Source: Chloroflexota bacterium
GTDB lineage: Bacteria > Chloroflexota > Anaerolineae > B4-G1 > SLSP01
NCBI GenBank assembly: GCA_022707725.1
Contig: JAKJAB010000001.1
Location: forward strand, 4,075-11,194
Length of the DNA: 7,120 nt
Direction: 5' to 3'
Of the stretch, positions 1 to 6,252 are shown piece after piece. The translations under genes and the position numbers were made by a program. Numbering within the stretch: position 1 is the first letter of the stretch; each line of letters opens with the position of its first letter. The notes under the pieces are model-generated. The model made no database searches, was not told the origin of the DNA, and worked only from the letters and a program-made list of their open reading frames with translations.

Positions 1-505
1 ACACCGAGCAACCGCCTGGAACCACCTGGTTGGTGAAATACAAGTGCTGTCCATCACGAGACCATTGCAAGGCTTGTGGAATCGTGTACCCCATCAGCCA
101 TTCCGCCCATCCGTCCACAACGACCCATTCGAGGGTCCCTTTTGTTTGGGATACTTTCAATTGCGCGTAATAGGTTTCTGCATCGCTACCGGTTGGGAGT
201 TTTACGGTTGTCTGCGCGTTCCAGCGTCCATCTGGGGATACAGAAGACCAGGTCTGTAGTTCGAACTCTGCGGCGCCTGGCGTTGCTGTCGGCCTCTCTC
301 GCGCCGGTGCGCTCGACGGCCTGACGGTTGGCATGGTTGTGGGCGGCGGCGTCGCTGTAGGGGCTATCGTTACGGTTGGTGTTTGTGTAGGGATTTCCAC
401 AGGTAAGGTATCCGTCGTCGCTGTAGGTGAAGGTCCAGTGGCCTGAGTACATCCCACAAGCAACAGAAAAAGCATCATCGTTGCCAAAGCCTGTTGTCTT
501 CTCAT
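1..505 (-). CDS. Lipoprotein with Thr/Pro-rich linker and propeller-like repeats (5' part, runs off left edge)
   Basis: I do not recognise a named family. Translating down from the ATG at 505-503 gives 168 complete codons with no stop before the window edge. The N-terminus has two Arg, a hydrophobic stretch (about residues 8-18) and a lipobox LVGC with Cys at about 19, so the mature protein should be lipid-anchored outside the cytoplasmic membrane. Residues about 20-77 are a low-complexity linker rich in Thr, Pro and Ala (e.g. PTATPPPTTMPT), as often seen between a lipid anchor and an exported domain. Two motifs follow, SPDGRW (about 90) and SRDGQHLYF (about 148), of the kind found in TolB/PD40-type beta-propeller blades. 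The start is supported by AAGGAGG 5 nt upstream of the ATG. Exported propeller lipoprotein is inference from two blades; the lipoprotein signal is clear. Substrate and role are unknown. Confidence 0.82.
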   Translation of the reverse strand, partial: MRRQQALATMMLFLLLVGCTQATGPSPTATTDTLPVEIPTQTPTVTIAPTATPPPTTMPTVRPSSAPARERPTATPGAAEFELQTWSSVSPDGRWNAQTTVKLPTGSDAETYYAQLKVSQTKGTLEWVVVDGWAEWLMGYTIPQALQWSRDGQHLYFTNQVVPGGCSV

Positions 506-686
506 ATCACCCTCCTTCGCTTTAGCGGTACGGCGCCCATGATTGAACAGGTTTTGCAGCTTCGAGCAACGCCGAAGTGGAAAACCCTTTGCTCTCCACG
601 GCTAAAAACAACCCGGTGCGTATAGGCATTTTTGGCGCAGAGTTCCCCCCGGTTCCCTCCTTCACTCAAGCGAGCCGTAGACCACA
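506..686 (-). promoter_or_regulatory. Long structured 5' leader of the lipoprotein gene (candidate cis-regulatory RNA)
   Basis: About 180 nt separate the predicted transcription start (near 686) from the lipoprotein ATG. On the minus-strand RNA I find these pairings by eye. GCC+GUGGA (602-595) pairs with UCCAC (581-577) and GGC (573-571). GAGCAA (594-589) pairs with UUGCUC (569-564). These two interleave, giving an H-type pseudoknot. UCGCUU (673-668) pairs with AAGCGA (522-517), which abuts the Shine-Dalgarno. UACGGC (679-674) pairs with GCCGUA (534-529). UGCG/CGCA closes an inner hairpin. I could not match the whole to a riboswitch class I know; there is slight resemblance to the c-di-AMP (ydaO) motif, too weak to call. 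Confidence 0.45.
511..517 (-). promoter_or_regulatory. Ribosome binding site of the lipoprotein gene
   Basis: On the minus strand AAGGAGG is followed by GTGAT and then the ATG at 505. This fixes the start of the lipoprotein reading frame. The site directly abuts the 3' arm AAGCGA of a possible long-range helix in the leader. Confidence 0.85.
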
Positions 687-692
687 CCGGTA

Positions 693-720
693 ACTATAAT
701 CGAAGGGGACGCCCTGTCAA
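693..720 (-). promoter_or_regulatory. Sigma70-type promoter of the lipoprotein gene
   Basis: On the minus strand the -35 box TTGACA (720-715) is a perfect consensus, followed by a 16-nt spacer and the -10 box TATAGT (698-693). Transcription should start near 686, leaving an untranslated leader of about 180 nt. The -35 overlaps one arm of an inverted repeat (CTGTCA 714-719, TGACAG 741-746), a possible repressor site. Confidence 0.75.
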
Positions 721-775
721 TCTCAGCAGCGCTTTCGTTGTGACAGCGTGATTTGCCGGACGTGAGTTTTGCCAC

Positions 776-805
776 TTGTGCATTTTCCCCATTTTTAGAT
801 ACAAT
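776..805 (+). promoter_or_regulatory. Probable promoter of fhs
   Basis: TTGTGC (776-781), an 18-nt AT-rich spacer and TACAAT (800-805) resemble a sigma70 -35/-10 pair; the -35 is weak and the -10 good. Start would be near 812, giving a leader of about 55 nt that carries the palindrome CTGATCAG (832-839). The region 720-867 otherwise shows nothing I can name; in particular I see no ZTP riboswitch motif, which often precedes folate genes. Confidence 0.55.
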
Positions 806-856
806 ACGAACCATGCGACAAAAGGATCATCTGATCAGAAAATACCAGACTATTTC

Positions 857-861
857 GGAGG
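857..861 (+). promoter_or_regulatory. Ribosome binding site of fhs
   Basis: GGAGG with a 6-nt spacer before the ATG at 868 supports that start. Confidence 0.85.
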
Positions 862-867
862 ACATCT

Positions 868-2616
<1,749 letters not shown>

Positions 2617-2618
2617 AC

Positions 2619-2707
2619 GAGTGAAGAGTAAAGAGTAAAGAGTAAAGAGTGAAGGAAGGTAAGAGTCTTGCAACCCGCTACTCTTAACTCGCAACTCGCT
2701 ACTCATT
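2619..2707 (+). repeat. Heptamer array facing a mirrored heptamer array between fhs and folD
   Basis: Five 7-bp units of GAGTRAA lie head to tail at 2619-2653 (GAGTGAA, three GAGTAAA, GAGTGAA). After a short break come four units of ACTCNNN at 2680-2707 (ACTCTTA, ACTCGCA, ACTCGCT, ACTCATT). GAGT and ACTC are complementary, so the two arrays form an imperfect inverted repeat with 7-nt periodicity. The perfect core is TAAGAGT (2660-2666) with ACTCTTA (2680-2686) around a 13-nt loop. It fills most of the fhs-folD gap and would be transcribed. It lacks a T-run, so it does not look like a standard terminator. Confidence 0.8.
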
Positions 2708-2712
2708 TCTAC

Positions 2713-2718
2713 AAGGAG
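2713..2718 (+). promoter_or_regulatory. Ribosome binding site of folD
   Basis: AAGGAG with an 8-nt spacer before the ATG at 2727 supports that start. Confidence 0.8.
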
Positions 2719-2726
2719 CATAACAC

Positions 2727-3602
2727 ATGACAGCACAACTCATTGACGGTAACGCAATCGCTAAAGCGATTCACGATGAATTGACCCTCGAGGTCGCGGC
2801 GCTGAAGGAGCGGGGCGTGACACCCGGCCTGGCGACGGTGCTCGTGGGCGACAATACAGCCTCACAGACCTACGTGCGGATGAAGCAGAAGCGCTGCGGC
2901 GAAGTGGGCATCTACTCGGAAGGCCACGAGCTGCCCGCCGAGGCTACGCAGGAAGAGGTCGAGGCGCTGGTGCGGAAGCTCAACGCCGACCCGGCGATCA
3001 ACGGTATCCTCGTGCAACTGCCCCTGCCCGACCATCTGGACGAGGAGGCCATCCTTAGCGCCATCAGTCTGGAAAAGGACGTGGACGGTTTCCACCCCAT
3101 CAACATCGGGCGGTTGGCGATGAAGGGCCGCGAGGCGTTGTTTGCGCCCTGCACGCCGGCGGGCGTGATCGAGCTGCTCGACCGGTTGGAACTGCCCATC
3201 AAGGGCAAAGAGGCGGTGGTGCTGGGGCGTAGCAACATCGTCGGCCTGCCGGTTTCGATGCTGCTGCTCAAACGCGACGCCACCGTCACCATCTGCCATT
3301 CGCGCAGCCGCGACCTGCCCGCCATCACCCGCCGCGCCGACATCCTCGTGGCGGCGGTGGGGCGCGCGGAGATGGTGAAGGCCGACTGGGTGAAGCCCGG
3401 CGCGGTCGTCATCGACGTGGGCATCAACCGCGTGGACGATCCGAACGCCAAACGCGGCTACCGGCTCGTGGGTGACGTGGACTTCGAGTCGGTCAAGGAG
3501 GTCGCCGGCTGGCTCACCCCCGTCCCCGGCGGCGTCGGCCCGATGACAATTGCGATGTTGTTGAAGAATACGGTCACAGGGGCGAAACGGGCGCTCAAGT
3601 AG
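2727..3602 (+). CDS. folD: Bifunctional methylene-THF dehydrogenase / methenyl-THF cyclohydrolase (EC 1.5.1.5, 3.5.4.9)
   Basis: Cytoplasmic enzyme that interconverts 10-formyl-THF, 5,10-methenyl-THF and 5,10-methylene-THF, with NADP(H) in the family's usual form. The 291-residue chain is of normal length. The N-terminal catalytic domain shows the YxxxK motif (Tyr49, Lys53 in TYVRMKQK), Gln97 in GILVQLPLP and Asp120 in KDVDGFHPINIG, all matching known active-site positions. The Rossmann part shows VVLGRSNIVGLPVSMLL (164-180) with an Arg-Ser pair typical of NADP binding, and the C-terminal signature TPVPGGVGPMTIAML (264-278). It uses the product of fhs directly upstream and likely shares its mRNA, since I find no convincing promoter in the 110-nt gap. 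Cofactor preference is inferred from family motifs only. Confidence 0.98.
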   Translation: MTAQLIDGNAIAKAIHDELTLEVAALKERGVTPGLATVLVGDNTASQTYVRMKQKRCGEVGIYSEGHELPAEATQEEVEALVRKLNADPAINGILVQLPLPDHLDEEAILSAISLEKDVDGFHPINIGRLAMKGREALFAPCTPAGVIELLDRLELPIKGKEAVVLGRSNIVGLPVSMLLLKRDATVTICHSRSRDLPAITRRADILVAAVGRAEMVKADWVKPGAVVIDVGINRVDDPNAKRGYRLVGDVDFESVKEVAGWLTPVPGGVGPMTIAMLLKNTVTGAKRALK

Positions 3603-3630
3603 ACTCCCCGATCACCCTTAACAATTACAT

Positions 3631-3671
3631 CGTCGGAAACAAGCGCAAAGGCAGGCTTGTTTCCGGCGACG
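3631..3671 (+). terminator. Hairpin downstream of folD, without a T-run
   Basis: GGAAACAAGC (3635-3644) pairs perfectly with GCTTGTTTCC (3655-3664) around a 10-nt loop, and CGTC (3631-3634) can extend the stem by pairing with GACG (3668-3671) across a 3-nt bulge. It lies 30 nt after the folD stop, where a terminator is expected, but GGCGACGTG follows rather than a T-run. It may instead stabilise the 3' end, or act as an operator, because its right arm lies in the -35 region of the next promoter. The terminator role is tentative. Confidence 0.45.
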
Positions 3672-3673
3672 TG

Positions 3674-3682
3674 TGTTATAAT
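3674..3682 (+). promoter_or_regulatory. Extended -10 promoter of the reductase gene
   Basis: TGTTATAAT carries a perfect -10 hexamer (TATAAT 3677-3682) and the upstream TGn of extended -10 promoters. No good -35 lies at 16-18 nt; the nearest, GCTTGT, is poor and falls inside the hairpin arm. The start should be near 3689, leaving a leader of about 120 nt. Confidence 0.65.
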
Positions 3683-3688
3683 AGCCAG

Positions 3689-3811
3689 TCAACCCGATTC
3701 AGATAAATCGGGCCAAGAGAACAAACCCAACAAGGGCTGGTTTCAGCCCGCGGGGCTTTGCGCTTTTGGCGCGACGGCTTCAGCTTCGCGCCCCAGCCAA
3801 GGAGGGAGACG
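3689..3811 (+). promoter_or_regulatory. Structured 5' leader of the reductase gene with competing pairings
   Basis: Three local hairpins follow each other: CCCGATT (3693-3699)/AATCGGG (3706-3712); GGGCTG (3734-3739)/CAGCCC (3744-3749) with a GTTT loop; and GGCGCGA (3768-3774)/TCGCGCC (3786-3792). The segment GGCTGG (3735-3740) can instead pair with CCAGCC (3793-3798), directly before the ribosome binding site AAGGAGG (3799-3805). The two choices exclude each other, as in a translational switch or attenuator. I recognise no known riboswitch here. Confidence 0.45.
3799..3805 (+). promoter_or_regulatory. Ribosome binding site that fixes the reductase start
   Basis: AAGGAGG stands 6 nt before the ATG at 3812. 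The frame is open upstream to a TTG at 3758, but those 18 extra codons lie within the structured leader and lack a ribosome binding site, so the ATG is chosen. Confidence 0.85.
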
Positions 3812-5155
3812 ATGACCGAAATACACGCAAAACCCGTTGTGGCGATCATTGGCGCGGGACCGGCCGGTCTGTTTGGGGCCTACAGTCTCGTCGAACAGGG
3901 CGCGCGCATCGTGCTGCTCAACCGCGACATCAAACCCGGCGGCCTGGCCGAGTACGGCATCTACTACGACAAGTACAGCATCAAGGAAGGGCTGCGCAAG
4001 CAGTTCCGCAAGATTTTGGCCTCGCCAGATATTACCTACTACGGCAACGTCCGCGTGGCCGAAGACGGCGACGTGACACTGGCGGAGCTGCGGCAGATGG
4101 GGTTCGCTGCTATTATGGTCGCAGTGGGCGCGCAGGGGACCAAGCGACTCGGCCTGCCCGGTGAGGACCTGCGGGGCGTCTACGACTCCAAGCCGTTGAT
4201 GTACCACTACAACGATCTGCCGCCGTACAGCGAACAGGAATTCACCATCGGCAAGCGCGTGGCAGTGGTCGGCGTGGGCAACACAATGGCCGACATCGCG
4301 CACTGGCTCACCCGCGACGTGCGCGTGGATGAAGTCATCGGCGTGGCGCGGCGCGGTCCGGCGGAGGTGAAATTTGCTCGCCAGGAGCTAACGTACATCG
4401 CGGCCAACTTCGACCTGGAGGCGCTTGAGGCGGAATTCGCGCGCGTGGCGGACCGGATGCACGCGGTAGGACAGAACCCGGACGAAGCAAAGGGTTTCCT
4501 CCTCTCGGCGTTGTCGCACAAGGTACTGGAGCCGGTCTCCACGACGCGCATCCACTTCCGCTTCCTCTCATCCCCCAGACGCATCCTGGGCGACGCCGAA
4601 GGTAACGTGGTCGGCCTGGAGCTGGATGACACGGAGCTGATCCTGCAAGCCGATGGCGATACCCGCGCGCGCCGCCTGGATACGCACCACGTGCTGGATG
4701 TGGACACCGTCGTTTTCTGCATCGGCGACCGGGTGAGCAACCGGTTCGGCCTGCCGGTGCAGTGGAACGAGTTTGTGAAGGACGAGAACCCGCGCTATCC
4801 GGTGGACCACGAGAGCTACGAGGTCTACGACCCGGAAGCCAACGCGCCAATCGAGGGCATCTTCGTCGCCGGATGGGCGCGCAAGGCCAGCAAGGGCCAG
4901 GTGGGACTGGCGCGCAAGGACGCCTACAACTGCGCGGAAGCCGTGATGCGCTACATCGGCGATCTGCCCGGCTATGATGCGGGCGCGGCGGAGAAGCTTG
5001 ACGCGCGGCTGGCTCAGCTCAACAAGCCGTTGGTGCGTAAAGACGACTGGCGCCGGCTGGAAGCCATCGAGCAACAGAAGGCTGCCGAGTTGGGGGTGGA
5101 ACTGTTCAAGTTCAAGAGCAATGTGGAGATGTTGGAGGCAATGGGGTTGAAGTAG
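3812..5155 (+). CDS. FAD-dependent ferredoxin-NADP reductase, FprA/adrenodoxin-reductase-like
   Basis: Predicted cytoplasmic flavoprotein moving electrons between NADP(H) and ferredoxin or a similar carrier. The 447-residue chain has a FAD-binding Rossmann motif GAGPAG (14-19), then PGGLAEYGI (42-50), a second dinucleotide motif GVGNTM (154-159), ARRGPAEVKFARQEL (179-193), which closely recalls the ARRGP...F...EL segment of FprA, and the C-terminal flavin-site signature GWARKASKGQVGLARKDA (354-371). There is no N-terminal Cys cluster, so it is not a GltD-type small subunit with iron-sulfur centres. The last 60 residues form a charged helical tail of unknown role. It follows folD by 209 nt with its own likely promoter. 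Another possibility is a broader pyridine-nucleotide oxidoreductase with a different partner; the family call is firm, the electron acceptor is not. Confidence 0.85.
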   Translation: MTEIHAKPVVAIIGAGPAGLFGAYSLVEQGARIVLLNRDIKPGGLAEYGIYYDKYSIKEGLRKQFRKILASPDITYYGNVRVAEDGDVTLAELRQMGFAAIMVAVGAQGTKRLGLPGEDLRGVYDSKPLMYHYNDLPPYSEQEFTIGKRVAVVGVGNTMADIAHWLTRDVRVDEVIGVARRGPAEVKFARQELTYIAANFDLEALEAEFARVADRMHAVGQNPDEAKGFLLSALSHKVLEPVSTTRIHFRFLSSPRRILGDAEGNVVGLELDDTELILQADGDTRARRLDTHHVLDVDTVVFCIGDRVSNRFGLPVQWNEFVKDENPRYPVDHESYEVYDPEANAPIEGIFVAGWARKASKGQVGLARKDAYNCAEAVMRYIGDLPGYDAGAAEKLDARLAQLNKPLVRKDDWRRLEAIEQQKAAELGVELFKFKSNVEMLEAMGLK

Positions 5156-5161
5156 ACGTTT

Positions 5162-5620
5162 CTACCCTAACGCATTTTTCCACATAGCAGGCTCGAAATC
5201 CACCGCAAAAGGGTTGATGAAGCGCACATCCTCAATCCGCGCCCCAGGATTGAAATCCTCACTAAGGATTGTGGGAAGACCGTGCAGTCGGGCCACAGCC
5301 CATATCTGCGCATCCCAAAAGTGAAGCTGGTACAGCCGCGCGCCGCGTACAGCTTCCAGTACGACCTTTTCAGTCACGGGCAGCACCGGCCATTGAGAAA
5401 CAAAGCCCCAGAGTTGCGCTTCAGCTTCCGCCATAGTCAAAGGTGGAACCAGTTTGCGCGTCACTGTGGCGAAAAACTCCGATAGCGTTTGGGCGCTGAT
5501 CGCGCCGACTCGCACAGTGCGGATGTAGCTTAAAAGATCAATAGCGCGGCGCTGTTTGGCGGGGTAGGCTTGGTCATAGGCATAGACCAGCACGTTGGTA
5601 TCAATCAGAACGTTGCCCAT
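5162..5620 (-). CDS. vapC: PIN-domain toxin, VapC family
   Basis: Predicted metal-dependent ribonuclease toxin of a type II toxin-antitoxin pair. The 152-residue length is slightly above the usual 130-145. The four acidic positions of the PIN active site are all visible: Asp7 in VLIDTNVLVY, Glu48 in TLSEFF, Asp103 in FWDAQIWA and Asp122 in LSEDFN, so the toxin looks intact. Its ATG at 5620 lies inside the antitoxin gene, overlapping it by 20 nt, and has only a weak ribosome binding site. Translation is therefore probably coupled to the antitoxin, the normal way to keep toxin below antitoxin. The stop is only 6 nt from the stop of the converging reductase gene. The RNA target cannot be read from the sequence. 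Confidence 0.93.
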   Translation of the reverse strand: MGNVLIDTNVLVYAYDQAYPAKQRRAIDLLSYIRTVRVGAISAQTLSEFFATVTRKLVPPLTMAEAEAQLWGFVSQWPVLPVTEKVVLEAVRGARLYQLHFWDAQIWAVARLHGLPTILSEDFNPGARIEDVRFINPFAVDFEPAMWKNALG

Positions 5621-6098
5621 ACCGGCTCAACCGCTCTTCGTAAAGTTCATCGCGCGTCCATGTACGCCCGCCGGAGACCGCCCCTTGCGCATAGCGTGCT
5701 TCCATGAAGGCCAGTGTCTCGTCCCAGGCTTTCTGCGCCTGTCTTTGCCGTGCGGTTTCGGATAACAGCATGTCTATCGCCTCCTGAATGATGTCGGCCT
5801 CTGTCGTGCTACGTTCCGCCGCAAGACGCTTGATCTGTACATCCTGTCGGGATTTCAGGTAGACCTGCCTGCGAACCATCGCTGCATCGCCTGCCGTGTT
5901 CTCCGCCCAGTTCGATGCGGCGCTTTCTCGCACCCTATTCTGCGTCATATCGGCGTAAGCACGCTCCAAATCAGGATACGAGATATGTGGACGAACAAGG
6001 TCTTCGATGAAATTGCTGATTTTGCGTGGGCCAACGACGCGATACAGACCTTCATAGACTTGTTCATCTATGGTAATGGTTAATTTCCTTTGCGCCAT
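5601..6098 (-). CDS. Two-part antitoxin: MazE-like plus CopG/VapB-like domains in one chain
   Basis: Antitoxin partner of the PIN toxin, 165 residues, about twice the length of a usual VapB. Residues 1-39 (MAQRKLTITIDEQVYEGLYRVVG..ISNFIEDLVRP) look like the short DNA-binding antitoxins that usually accompany MazF-type toxins, and 40-73 like their tail (DLERAYADM...NWAEN). A second antitoxin begins at Met74: MVRRQVYLKSRQDVQIKRLAAE, then a helix ADIIQEAIDMLL, a ribbon-helix-helix pattern, and a C-terminal toxin-binding-like tail WTRDELYEERL. The second part is the likely VapC inhibitor. The start at ATG 6098 is backed by GAGGAG 4 nt upstream; a GTG four codons earlier is less likely because that ribosome site would lie inside the gene. 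An internal start at Met74 (5879) has only a weak ribosome site. Domain assignments are from pattern memory, not a search. Confidence 0.85.
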   Translation of the reverse strand: MAQRKLTITIDEQVYEGLYRVVGPRKISNFIEDLVRPHISYPDLERAYADMTQNRVRESAASNWAENTAGDAAMVRRQVYLKSRQDVQIKRLAAERSTTEADIIQEAIDMLLSETARQRQAQKAWDETLAFMEARYAQGAVSGGRTWTRDELYEERLSRYGQRSD

Positions 6099-6118
6099 AG
6101 CACTCCTCACAGAACTAC

Positions 6119-6133
6119 ACGTGTTTTACACGT
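6119..6133. promoter_or_regulatory. Operator-like palindrome upstream of the antitoxin gene
   Basis: ACGTGT-TTT-ACACGT is a perfect inverted repeat with a 3-nt centre. It also holds two direct copies of TACACGT, at 6116-6122 and 6127-6133, 11 bp apart, about one helical turn. It sits at the expected transcription start between the -10 box and the antitoxin ATG, where type II antitoxins usually bind to repress their own operon. Autoregulation is inferred from family behaviour. Confidence 0.65.
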
Positions 6134-6162
6134 ATAATACCACGATTGTCTGAAACCGTCAA
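6134..6162 (-). promoter_or_regulatory. Sigma70-type promoter of the toxin-antitoxin operon
   Basis: On the minus strand the -35 box TTGACG (6162-6157), a 17-nt spacer and the -10 box TATTAT (6139-6134) form a near-consensus promoter. The transcription start falls in the operator-like palindrome at 6119-6133. Confidence 0.75.
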
Positions 6163-6182
6163 CGCTATCACGAGGATAAACA

Positions 6183-6211
6183 CTGGAGGCGCTCCGGTTG
6201 AGCGCCTCCAG
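6183..6211 (-). terminator. Strong hairpin terminator after the alpha-2-macroglobulin gene
   Basis: A perfect 12-bp stem, CTGGAGGCGCTC with GAGCGCCTCCAG, closes a 5-nt loop, 41 nt after the stop codon. On the minus strand it is followed by TGTTTATCC, a short and imperfect T-rich stretch, so termination is likely but the tail is not ideal. It separates this transcript from the antitoxin promoter about 20 nt further on. Confidence 0.72.
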
Positions 6212-6252
6212 GTTACGGTTGACTAACGAAGGTTTGTCATCGTGCGAGCAAT

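Noticed and set aside
186..452. An 88-codon minus-strand frame within the left-edge gene
   Set aside because: It is in another frame of the lipoprotein gene, which has a lipobox, linker and ribosome site.
506..686. c-di-AMP (ydaO) riboswitch in the lipoprotein leader
   Set aside because: Some pieces look similar (GGAGGGAACCGGGG, and CCGUACCGCUAAAGCG near the end), but the GGGUGAAUC and CCGACAGCUAACC blocks are not present as such, so the class is not assigned.
502..687. A 61-codon minus-strand frame across the lipoprotein leader
   Set aside because: It begins with GTG at the predicted transcription start with no ribosome site, overlaps the lipoprotein start, and the region is better explained as a structured leader.
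720..867. ZTP (pfl) riboswitch upstream of fhs
   Set aside because: Known for folate genes, but I cannot find the conserved 5' and 3' motifs, and the leader of about 55 nt is too short.
3758..3811. N-terminal extension of the reductase from a TTG codon
   Set aside because: No ribosome site precedes it and it falls in the leader; the ATG at 3812 has AAGGAGG at good spacing and gives the usual start of the FAD-binding fold.
4568..5074. A 168-codon minus-strand frame opposite the reductase
   Set aside because: Antisense to a well-supported flavoprotein gene, without a recognisable domain or ribosome site.
5601..5879. A separate antitoxin gene starting at the internal ATG at 5879
   Set aside because: The frame is continuous with the first half and the internal ATG lacks a convincing ribosome site; kept as a possible internal start only.
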